Shown piece after piece: positions 36,849 through 48,800 of a stretch of DNA of 64,000 bases. Numbering within the stretch: the first letter of the stretch is position 1; every line of letters starts with the position of its first letter. The notes under the pieces were generated by a model. It saw nothing but the letters and a program-made list of their open reading frames with translations. It ran no database searches and was not told the origin of the DNA. Position numbers and translations under genes: made by a program. Source of the DNA: Candidula unifasciata (lineage: Eukaryota > Mollusca > Gastropoda > Stylommatophora > Geomitridae); NCBI GenBank assembly GCA_905116865.2, contig CAJHNH020006612.1:221001-285000 (forward strand), read 5' to 3'.

Positions 36849-39800
36849 ACAAATGTTCCTTGAAGTACAGTCTTTGCAATCATGTCTCACCATGTGCCCA
36901 AACCAAGCTAGCTTGCGACGTTTCACCACCGCCAAGAAAAACCCCTGATGTCCCGCAAATTTGTATATTTTGTCTCTGACAAAGTTATAATTAGGGCAGA
37001 ATTAAGGATAAGACCAGAGGCAGCCCAAGAAAAACCAGGAGACAGAACTTTACTGACTGTACAGGTCTTATGCATAACAATATGTGTCGTTAGGTCACCA
37101 GTTTCTGTTGACTGTCTGAACATCTCGCTCCACCTTTGGCGGTCAGTTGTTATGGACTTCATGGTTGCATGCCTGAGGCCTGTCCAGTCAGTCAGGTTTT
37201 GTAACCAGGTCTTTCTTGGTCTGCCTCTTCTCCTATCTCCCTCTACTGAGCCCTGCAGTATTGTTTTTTTTAGAGGCTGTTAGATCCTATTACATGTCCA
37301 AACCATTGCATTTTTTGCCTTTTCACTGTGGTTAAAAGAGGTTCATAGTTGCCAGTGTGCAACCATGTGTATTACCATATATCCATAAAAGTACTTTCAC
37401 GCTGACTTTTTATGGCAGCATACCCCCATGTTGTTACTTTTGTCTATTTGTTCCAGAGATCAGAATTGGTGGAAGGGTTCCAACCACAGAGGAGAAGGCC
37501 TGTTCCCAGCTAACTTTGTCACTGCAGACTTAACAGCTGAAGTTCGACCAGAAGTTACAGGTGGGTTGCAGATTTTGTCAGAACTTCATAGAAAACTTGT
37601 TTGGTCAGACATGACTGAGCTACCATACCATCATTCAAACCCACCCATACTGGAATACAGGTTACTTAGTAGCCATTTGGTGGTGCCCCAGTATACCTGT
37701 GGGAGCCGCCGTGATGTGGCAGCTAGATACTAGTATGTGGATCCGAAGGTCATGAAATCAAATCAGCCAGGAGTCTTATTAAAATTTTTTTTTAAACTTG
37801 ACACCCTAGCCCAGCGATTCTCAAACTGGGTCCTTGCCGCCTATGTCAGGATTGCCATGCCAGTGATCAAAGAATTTTTCAAAATTTGCTTGAGATCAGC
37901 GAAGACAGCAGTTTAAAACAGAAATGCCGTGAAGAAAGCCAAGAAGCTTTCTGGATGCAGGTGTATTCAGAAAATAATCCTATTGGCACAGATGCAGTGC
38001 ATTCTTAACGTACGCTTACATTAAAAAATGATACAGGAGCAAACTTCAAGTGATTTGAGGGTAAAATTTACTAAACTTTCCATAAACATAAAGAAAAAAT
38101 GGAAAAATTTTCTCCAAGCAGTTTCATTGATCTCATTAAAGACAACTGAAGATTGAATTTGCAGTTTTTTATTTCTTCCTTAGTATTAAAAACCACTTTA
38201 AGGGTAGGTGTACCGCAAATAAAAAAAGACTTCCTGACAAGGGTGTCAAGGCAACAACAACAACAAAAAAAGAGAAACGCTTCCATAGCCCATCCCGCCT
38301 TAAATGGGTACCAGGCAATTTCCTGGGAAGGAAAGATGGTCGTGATGTTGAGCACATGACTCACCAGGGGCAGATCGGTGGATACAAATGTGAATCTAGC
38401 CTTAAGTGCTGGATGCACCACTGGCGTGTGAAGGGACTGGACCTGCTTGAGTATGTGAATCTAGCCTTAAGTGCTGGATGCACCACTGGTGTGTGAAGGA
38501 ACTTGACCTGCTTGAGTATGTGAATCTAGCCTTAAGTGCTGGATGCACCACTGGCGTGTGAAGGGACTTGACCTGCTTGAGTATATGAATCTAGCCTTAA
38601 GTGCTGGATGCACCACTGGCGTGTGAAGGGACTTGACCTGCTTGAGTAAGTGAATCTAGCCTTAAGTGCTGGATGCACCACTGGCGTGTGAAGGGACTTG
38701 ACCTGCTTGAGTAAGTGAATCTAGCCTTAAGTGCTGGATGCACCACTGGTGTGTGAAGGGACTTGACCTGCTTGAGTATGTGAATCTAGCCTTAAGTGCT
38801 GGATGCACCACTGGCGTGTGAAGGGACTTGACCTGCTTGAGTATGTGAATCTAGCCTTAAGTGCTGGATGCACCACTGGTGTGTGAAGGGACTTGATCTG
38901 CTTGAGTATGTGAATCTAGCCTTAAGTGCTGGATGCACCACTGGCGTGTGAAGGAACTTGACCTGCTTGAGTATGTGAATCTAGCCTTAAGTGCTGGATG
39001 CACCACTGGCGTGTGAAGGGACTTGACCTGCTTGAGTATGTGAATCTAGCCTTAAGTGCTGGATGCACCACTGGCGTGTGAAGGGACTTGACCTGCTTGA
39101 GTATGTGAATCTAGCCTTAAGTGCTGGATGCACCACTGGCGTGTGAAGGGACTTGACCTGCTTGAGTATGTGAATCTAGCCTTAAGTGCTGGATGCACCA
39201 CTGGCGTGTGAAGGGACTTGACCTGCTTGAGTATGTGAATCTAGCCTTAAGTGCTGGATGCACCACTGGCGTGTGAAGGGACTTGACCTGCTTGAGTATG
39301 TGAATCTAGCCTTAAGTGCTGGATGCACCACTGGCGTGTGAAGGGACTTGACCTGCTTGAGTATGTGAATCTAGCCTTAAGTGCTGGATGCACCACTGGC
39401 GTGTGAAGGGACTTGACCTGCTTGAGTATGTGAATCTAGCCTTAAGTGCTGGATGCACCACTGGCGTGTGAAGGGACTTGACCTGCTTGAGTATGTGAAT
39501 CTAGCCTTAAGTGCTGGATGCACCACTGGCGTGTGAAGGAACTTGACCTGCTTGAGTATGTGAATCTAGCCTTAAGTGCTGGATGCACCACTGGCGTGTG
39601 AAGGGACTTGACCTGCTTGAGTATGTGAATCTAGCCTTAAGTGCTGGATGCACCACTGGCGTGTGAAGGGACTTGACCTGCTTGAGTATGTGAATCTAGC
39701 CTTAAGTGCTGGATGCACCACTGGCGTGTGAAGGAACTTGACCTGCTTGAGTATGTGAATCTAGCCTTAAGTGCTGGATGCACCACTGGCGTGTGAAGGG

Positions 39801-42800
39801 ACTTGACCTGCTTGAGTATGTGAATCTAGCCTTAAGTGCTGGATGCACCACTGGCGTGTGAAGGGACTTGACCTGCTTGAGTATGTGAATCTAGCCTTAA
39901 GTGCTGGATGCACCACTGGCGTGTGAAGGGACTTGACCTGCTTGAGTATGTGAATCTAGCCTTAAGTGCTGGATGCACCACTGGCGTGTGAAGGGACTTG
40001 ACCTGCTTGAGTATGTGAATCTAGCCTTAAGTGCTGGATGCACCACTGGCGTGTGAAGGAACTTGACCTGCTTTAGTTTTTTTTAATAACTAGGCTATAT
40101 CGTTATATAGTTTCCGTCATTTGGAGCTGTTTGATTCTCGCCCTTGAGATGTTCATCCTGCAGAATATAGATCTGGTGGGGAAGAAACAGTTGCCCTGTA
40201 AGATTAGTCTGTACTTATTGTTCTCTGTAAACAACGCATATCGGGTAGACCCACAGCCTACCTAACAAGCATGTCCTAAAAGTCAACTAATTAGCGGCAT
40301 TGTTTAACATTGGAATGCCTCGGTCTGAGAGGCCAGGGGCCATCAGTATGCATACAAATAAGCCACATATGTAAAATGGATATGCATGCAAAACTCAAGT
40401 TCTGAAACAAGATTAAAGTCCAGAAGTAGACAAACAACCTCATTGGTTTTTACAATTGAATTTACAGTGAAAGAGAAGAAATCTGTACAGTTCAATGAGG
40501 AGGTTCAAGTGAAAACTCTGAGTCTGTCGCCTGGAGAGGAGGAGGAAGTTGATGAGGTTGGTTGTTTGTTGCTCATGGTGTTACTGTCTAAGACAGCGGT
40601 TCTCAATCTGTGGGTCATTACCCCTTTTGGGGTTGAACGACCCTCTTACAGGGGTCACCTAAAACCATCGGAAAACACATATTCACTGTATTTATGAAGT
40701 TGCAGTGAAAATAATGGGGGGGGGGGGGGGGGGTGTGGGTCACCACAACATAAGGAATTGTATTAAAGTGTCACGGCATTAGGAAGGTTGAGAACCACTG
40801 GTCTTAGATAAGACAGTGTTTCTGTTGTTGCTATCTAATGTGAAATTGTATTGATGAGAGAGTATCAGTACTCTTGTATTCTAAAACAAAGTGGTGTTAT
40901 CATCTGATGGATCACTGAGTGGGATTAAGGACCCCATCGTGGGGAGGACAAAAAAGAATAGACCCATTGCCCCCTACCAGTCATGCTGAATGAGTCCGGA
41001 TGTATTTGTTTGAGAGGCGACGAATCAACAGTTAGAATGAGCCAGATTTTAAAATGGATGTGCATGCCAAATTCAGTTTCTGGAACAAAATTGAAGTCCA
41101 GCAGTGAATGAATATTCCAACTCTGTGCTACCAGTGCCAGACATGGTCACTCACAACAAACCATAGAAGAAAATTAGTAACCACGGAAATGAGATGTCTG
41201 AGAAGGGCTTTAGGAGTGACCATAAGAGATAAGATCAGGAATGAGATCATAAGAGAAAAAGTCAGCACAGAACCAACTCTGGATTACATACAAAGACAGC
41301 AAGTGAAATGGTTTGCCCACTTAGAGAGAATGCCTTGTGACACCATACCATACAAAGCATACATGGAAAGAGAAGAAGGTCGTAGAGCAAAAGGTAGACC
41401 AAGAAAAATATGGAAGGATAACATCAGAGAAGCTCTACAACAGCACGATGTGCCTATGGTCGAGGAGGCCAGAAGAGCCAGAAACAGAACCTTATATCTC
41501 CCTCGACACCCACAGTGGTAAAAGAGGAAGTGAAGAAGAAGAAGAAGTGAATGAATAACCAGAACTTTCTGCCAGAATTTACAGCCGATGAAGGTAAAGA
41601 AAGAAGAAGATTGTTCAAGATGTCACCATCATCATGTGGCTGGCCCCTTATAGAATGTCGCTCTTACCACTGACTGCTTGAAAAATACTCAGTCTCTCTC
41701 ATGCACTTTCCTACCCGAAGTGTGACTTATATTTTATGCTCATTTTCATGCTGATTGGCCTCTGTGTCTCTTTTAGGGAACCTGGTTTGAGGAAAGAAAG
41801 AATAGGTATCACTTTCACCTTAACAAGCACGTTGTAAGAGTCAGCAAAGTAAGGGTTTTCTTTGAAGTTGCCTAAGAGGCAAAGAACGAAGGGTCCACAT
41901 ACAAGTAAGCCAAATCTGTAAAATAGAAATGCTCAAGTTCTGAATTAGTACCAAAAATCCAGAAGTAGACGAACAACCAGAACTTTATGCCGGAGTTTAC
42001 AGCCGGTGAACTTGAAGAAAAGCTCTTTAATTATCATAACTTTCCTGTTTCTCAATTAACCAGGCAAAAATCGATGAAGCTCTGAATCTGATTCAGAATG
42101 CAGATCCTACAGGGGAGATAGAAGTTGACAGTGATCACCTGCTTCTCTTGGAAGGTAAGACAGTGTGTGGGTTGTTTCCCCCCCATTATGGGTGGGGGGG
42201 GGGGGGATATTTGAACTATCCCATAACAAGCATATTGTATGTCTTTGCTGAAATCAGATGTGTTTAGTTGAAAGGAGCAGATATCATAGCCTAATGTAAA
42301 CCACAATTAGATTGGAAAGAATAGTAGCAGAAGGCATGGTACCTGGAATAAGGGCAGAGGCCGACCTTGGGTAGGAAAGTGCATGAGATGGGGAAGCTGG
42401 TGAAAGATGGAGCTTCTTTCAGGTAGACCATGATGAGAGTGACGTTCTGCTATGGATCTGCTACCTGATGATGATCTTGACCTCAAAGATGGCATAGACA
42501 GCCTTAATAGGCTTTACTCCCAGGTCACGTAATTGGGTTAGCATCTGAGACTCATTATTCTCCACCTTCTAGTCTTTACAGCTTTGATGTTTTCAGCTCT
42601 GTCCATACTTCTGCCTGCAGGCAGTGGTACATTACTTGTCATCTAGTCCGCTAGTTCATTCTGGAAAGCCAGCTTGTTGAGAATCTGATTGCTGTCTTAT
42701 TGTCTTATCCTGGCAGTCCCATGCCATTCTTCTTCTTCTTCTTCTTAGCATTCATTGGCTGTGAGTCTCATGCGTCCTCGTAGCACAGTATTACACAATC

Positions 42801-45800
42801 GTCTGGAAAGACAGGTAGGTGCCAGCATGTTTACCACAGCTCTTCATCTTCTTCTTATTATTCTTCTTCTTCTCTTCCACCTTGTACCTCACCAAAGTGT
42901 CGGGGGAGATGTAACATTCGTTGATGAGCTATGTCAAGAGCACTATTAAGACTGATGTTCATTTCTGTAAGGCTCCATCTTTTCCAAGGTCTTCCGCTCA
43001 CTCTATACCCCTTGTAATGTTTTAGTGTGGCTCGCTGTGGCGGATAGTACCAGGGCATTCATGTTAGGTGTCTAAACCACTTCATTTGTTGTTCTTTAAT
43101 GACTTGTAAGACTGGCTTTATTCCTAGCATTCATCTGATTTCGTGATTTCATGTCTTTCCTTGAAACTCCTGCAGCACTTCTAAGGCATTTCATCTCTGT
43201 TGTCACAATTTCACATTCATTGGAGGATGTAAGTGTCCACGTTTGGCCAAAAAATATTTTTAATGGTATACTACATTGCCTGTTGATAATTCTTGTTTCA
43301 CATGTTGGTGTGATCACACAGCTGGACTTAAGCAGTACAGCTGTTGCAGCTGTACATACACCTTTATAAGAAGAAGATAACTGATTACCCTCTGTCAGGG
43401 GTAGAATCAGTGACTTGGAACTGATCAATCCCATCTCTGTAGTAATTATCTGTTTTGTAAAATGGTGATATTGTTATTTTCAGAACAGTGCCGGTCTATG
43501 GGGCCATCAATTGATGCAGAACTGGAGATCGTAGACAAGTAGGTTTCTTTTCCCTTTTCTTTTTTTCCTGGTGCTTTTTTGAAGTTTTTATTCATAAAGT
43601 ATTTTCTCTGTGTTGGTTCAGTGGCCTCATTTAGGTTGGGGAGGGTGGAATATATCCACAGTCCCCGTAACAATGTTGACTAATTAGGGGTATCTCCTTC
43701 AGTGTTGGAGTTCATTTGCTTGAGAGGGACAACATGTAAGTCAGCTTAGTTCCTGAAGGTGCAGATGTCACAGCCTAGCTGTAAACCACAACACAGTGTG
43801 CAAGACGCGTTTAAAGGATGAACACAGAAAAATAAGAACAAGAAGTAAATACATTATGCTGTGAAATAATTAGTCAGCACACAACCTGATCTGCCTTGGA
43901 AATGTCTTGTAGATATAGATGCTGGAGAAGATGTCGAGACTGGCCTCTGCTGCGGTATAAAAATGTGCATAAATAGGACATGAGTAATACAGGTATTGGG
44001 GGGAATTCGCTGGAACAAAATTGCATGGATCGTGTATAGTGGTGGGGGAAATATGGAAGGGAATGTGAAAAAGAGAAAGTAAAGTGATTGCATAGCAGGG
44101 TATAACATACTTCCCCATAGCACAGTATAACATGCTTCCCCATAGCACAATATAACATGCTTCCCCATAGCACAGTATAACATGCTTCCCCATAGCACAA
44201 TATAACATGCTTCCCCATAGCACAGTATAACATGCTTCCCCATAGCACAGTATAACATGCTTCCCCATAGCACAGTATAACATGGCTCTTCCCCATAGCA
44301 CAGTATAACATGGCTCTTCCCCATAGCACAGTATAACATGCTTCCCCATAGCACAGTATAACATGCTTCCCCATAGCACAGTATAACATGCTTCCCCATA
44401 GCACAGTATAACATGCTTCCCCATAGCACAATATAACATGCTTCCCCATAGCACAGTATAACATGCTTCCCCATAGCACAGTATAACATGGCTCTTCCCC
44501 ATAGCACAGTATAACATGGCTCTTCCCCATAGCACAGTATAACATGGCTCTTCCCCATAGCACAGTATAACATGCTTCCCCATAGCACAGTATAACATGG
44601 CTCTTCCCCATAGCACAGTATAACATGGCTCTTCCCCATAGCACAGTATAACATGGCTCTTCCCCATAGCACAGTATAACATGGCTCTTCCCCATAGCAC
44701 AGTATAACATGGCTCTTCCCCATAGCACAGTATAACATGCCTCCCCATAGCACAGTATAACATGCCCCCCGTAGCACGGTATAACATGCTTCCCCATAGC
44801 ACAGTATAACATACTTCCCCATAGCACAGTATAACATGCTTCCCCATAGCACAGTATAACATGCTTCCCCATAGCACAGTATAACATGCTTCCCCATAGC
44901 ACAGTATAACATGCTTCCCCATAGCACAGTATAACATGCTTCCCCATAGCACAGTATAACATGCTTCCCCATAGCACAGTATAACATGCTTCCCCATAGC
45001 ACAGTATAACATGCTTCCCCATAGCACAGTATAACATGGCTCTTCCCCATAGCACAGTATAACATGCTTCCCCATAGCACAGTATAACAGGCTTCCCCAT
45101 AGCACAGTATAACATGCTTCCCCATAGCACAGTATAACATGCTTCCCCATAGCACAGTATAACATGCTTCCCCATAGCACAGTATAACATGGCTCTTCCC
45201 CATAGCACAGTATAACATGGCTCTTCCCCATAGCACAGTATAACATGGCTCTTCCCCATAGCACAGTATAACATGGCTCTTCCCCATAGCACAGTATAAC
45301 ATGGCTCTTCCCTATAGCACAGTATAACATGGCTCTTCCCCATAGCACAGTATAACATGCTTCCCCATAGCACAGTATAACATGCTTCCCCATAGCACAG
45401 TATAACATGGCTCTTCCCCATAGCACAGTATAACATGCTTCCCCATAGCACAGTATAACATGGCTCTTCCCCATAGCACAGTATAACATGCTTCCCCATA
45501 GCACAGTATAACATGCTTCCCCATAGCACAGTATAACATGCTTCCCCATAGCACAGTATAACATGCTTCCCCATAGCACAGTATAACATGCTTCCCCATA
45601 GCACAGTATAACATGCTTCCCCATAGCACAGTATAACATGGCTCTTCCCCATAGCACAGTATAACATGCTTCCCCATAGCACAGTATAACATGCTTCCCC
45701 ATAGCACAGTATAACATGCTTCCCCATAGCACAGTATAACATGGCTCTTCCCCATAGCACAGTATAACATGGCTCTTCCCCATAGCACAGTATAACATGC

Positions 45801-48800
45801 CTCCCCATAGCACAGTATAACATGCCCCCCGTAGCACGGTATAACATGCCTTCTGTATATTTTTGTGGAGGCAGAAGGTTAAGTGTTAGAATCAGTCTCA
45901 CACACCAGTGTAGGAATTATATGTTTGTGGAGGCAGAAGGTTAAGTATTAGAACCAGTCTCACACACCAGTGCAGGAATTATATGTTTGTAGAGGCATAA
46001 GGTTAAGTATTAGAACCAGTCTCACACACCAGCGCAGGAATTATATTTTTGTGGGGGCAGAAGGTTAAGTGTTAGAACCAGTCTCACACACCAGTGCAGG
46101 AATTATATGTTTGTGGAGGCAGAAGTAAAAAAAAAAAGTAAAGTTCCCTTTTTACGCCTTTCGGCGCATCGGGCATATGGGCAGAGTGTCCCATATTTTT
46201 ACAGACCATCAGCACTCTGTGGGTAATGTGGTCAGCATTACGCCGGCTGTCTTTACTTTCCCAGGACAGCCCATCCTGGTACCCATTTTAGGCTGGGTCG
46301 ACCTGCGACGTCCCAAACCACGATAAAAATCCACGCAGCCCACGCAGGTTTCGATGGTTAAGTATTAGAACCAGTCTCACACACCAGTGCAGGAATTATA
46401 TGTTTGTGGAGGCAGAAGGTTAAGTATTAGAACCAGTCTCACACACCAGTGCAGGAATTATATGTTTGTGGAGGCAGAAGGTTAAGTATTAGAACCAGTC
46501 TCACACACCAGCACAGGAATTATATGTTTGTGGGGGCAGAAGTTTAAGTATTTGAACCAGTCTCACACACCAGTGCAGGAATTATATGTTTGTGGGGGCA
46601 GAAGGTTAAGGGTTAGAACCAGTCTCACACACCAGTGCAGGAATTATATGTTTGTGGAGGCAGAAGGTTAAGTGTTAGAACTAGTCTCGTACAAGTTCTC
46701 CAACAGATTATGTTTTCTTGTTCCATGTTGTTTCCAGGAAACACGCCTGCCTTGTGGAGCTAAACAAAAGAGTGATGGAAGCCCTGCAGATGTACCACGG
46801 CTTGATGAAGGAGACACTGGCGTATGGTTACAGTAATCTACAGATGTCCCAGGGTGTACCTGGCATGTATGCTTCCATGCAACCACCAGCCGGCAGCATC
46901 ATCGGCAGTCTTCCACAGGTAATGTATTTCTTGTTCTTTAAAAAACTAGCTACTCACATCAAATAAGTAAAAGAAACAAAGTAAAGATCCCTTTTCACAC
47001 CTTTAGGCGCATCGGGAATATGGAAAGAGCACCCATATTTTTACAGACCAATCGGCACTAGGTGGGTAATGTGGTCAGCATTATGCCTGCCGTCTTTACT
47101 TTCCCAGAGCTTACATCCTGGTACCCATTTTACGCTGGGTTGACCTGCGACGCCTCATACTATGATAAAAATCCACACAGCCAGAAGTGGGTTTCGATCG
47201 GGGTAAGTTGAAATAACGAATTGTACTCGCAATGCCTTAGCCACATCATCAAGCTAAAGTTAAAGTCAAGACAGGATTTCATTTTCATTCATTGAATCAG
47301 TTGTGCTGTTTCCGGTTATTTTTCAGTGGCTGTGATTTCTCTTGGCTCATTCTGTTAGTTTGTCATTGACTGCTATTTCGGGCGAGTTTCCGGTGCAGAA
47401 CACTGTTGTTTTTTGTGGGGGCAGCATATTTTGTGGTTGAGTTATTTTTAGGTGGGATGATGACTGAAAGTTTTTGCAACCTCAGGCAAGCTGTTCTTGC
47501 AGTGTTTTAATCTCGGAGGTCCACTATCCGGGAAGACAGAATATCGTCAGCGAGAGATCGCAAACTGTCTAGAGCAGTACAAGCAGTCCCCAGACATGGA
47601 GTATCTCAACCATTTTTTGGTGGGGAGTAATGGAATACGTTTAACTGAATGGCCATGGCCGGGTACTGTCTCGACAGTGAAGATTGGCTGCAGTGGGGCT
47701 CCAACAAGCTATCAGCCACTATCTTTTCCAGAAATCAAAACCCTCCTTAAGAGAAAATCATAAAACAGATTGGAAAACTAACACAGGTTATAACTATGAA
47801 AAAGACCTCAAACATCTGAGCAGAAAAGACCAAGTCGCAGTTTTTCGCTTACGTCCTGGACACAGCAGACTCTACAAACATTTATATAAATAAGGTATGA
47901 GCCAAACAGCTCTCTGCCAGCGTCTTCGTGCTGAACAGATTCCAGAACATGTCCTGCAAGACTGTCCTCTATTGGCGGAGCTGCTAATCAGCTTGTGGCT
48001 ACACCTATTAGACCTGACAACTAAGCTTTGGGGAAACCTAAGAGACCTTGAGATGACATCCCAGTTTACAGCCTGCAGTGGATTAAGCACATGACCAGAG
48101 ATCACTGAAGAAGAAAGGGGTTGTTCATTGAGAAAATTAAGATCACTGTTGATCTGATATTTTGTCAGCTCACTGTCTCCTGCTCTCATCAACAAGTTTA
48201 TCTGCTTCACCAGATGAGATCAACCAGGGGTCATGAACTTGATACTCTCACCTTCTAAATTCATCACCATCTTATTGTTATTGTTATTCTTATTATTAAT
48301 ATCTTTTACCAGAGCCCTTTTTCTAGGCAAAACAGTGCCAGTATTAATCACATAGTGGCCTTTAAAGTAGCCCTGAAAAATTGCCTTAAAAAAATGAGGT
48401 ACATACTGCCAGAACAAAATTTCCGTGATTGTTTCCATTATTTATCTATTTATATATCTTAATACCAATTAATCGTACAATGTCTTTTTTAGGGTTACAG
48501 TAGCTATCCACACATGGTTTCTGGAGAAGCAGGAATTGCAGCTGGTCATCCGGCTTCAAGTCATCTGAACAATTCACAGAGTTATCTGCACATGGCACCA
48601 TCCAATCAGCAATCATTTCCTGGGTACGTTGATCCGAGTTAATAGACAGGCAACTTACTATTGGTGTTTATTTAGGTCAGATATGTGTTTTTTCGCATGA
48701 TTTTGATTGTCGAACAAAAGAATGACAACTTGGTAGGAAAGTGCAGGGGTGATGTGATCTTTCCTTTTCTGTTTGGCAGTTTGCGGCTACAAACTCTGGC

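Noticed and set aside
43854..45901. Minus-strand open frames of 482-675 codons
   Set aside because: They are produced by a 25/28-bp tandem array with no stop in any register. All three frames are open at once, there is no domain, and the array lies inside intron 13 of STAM.
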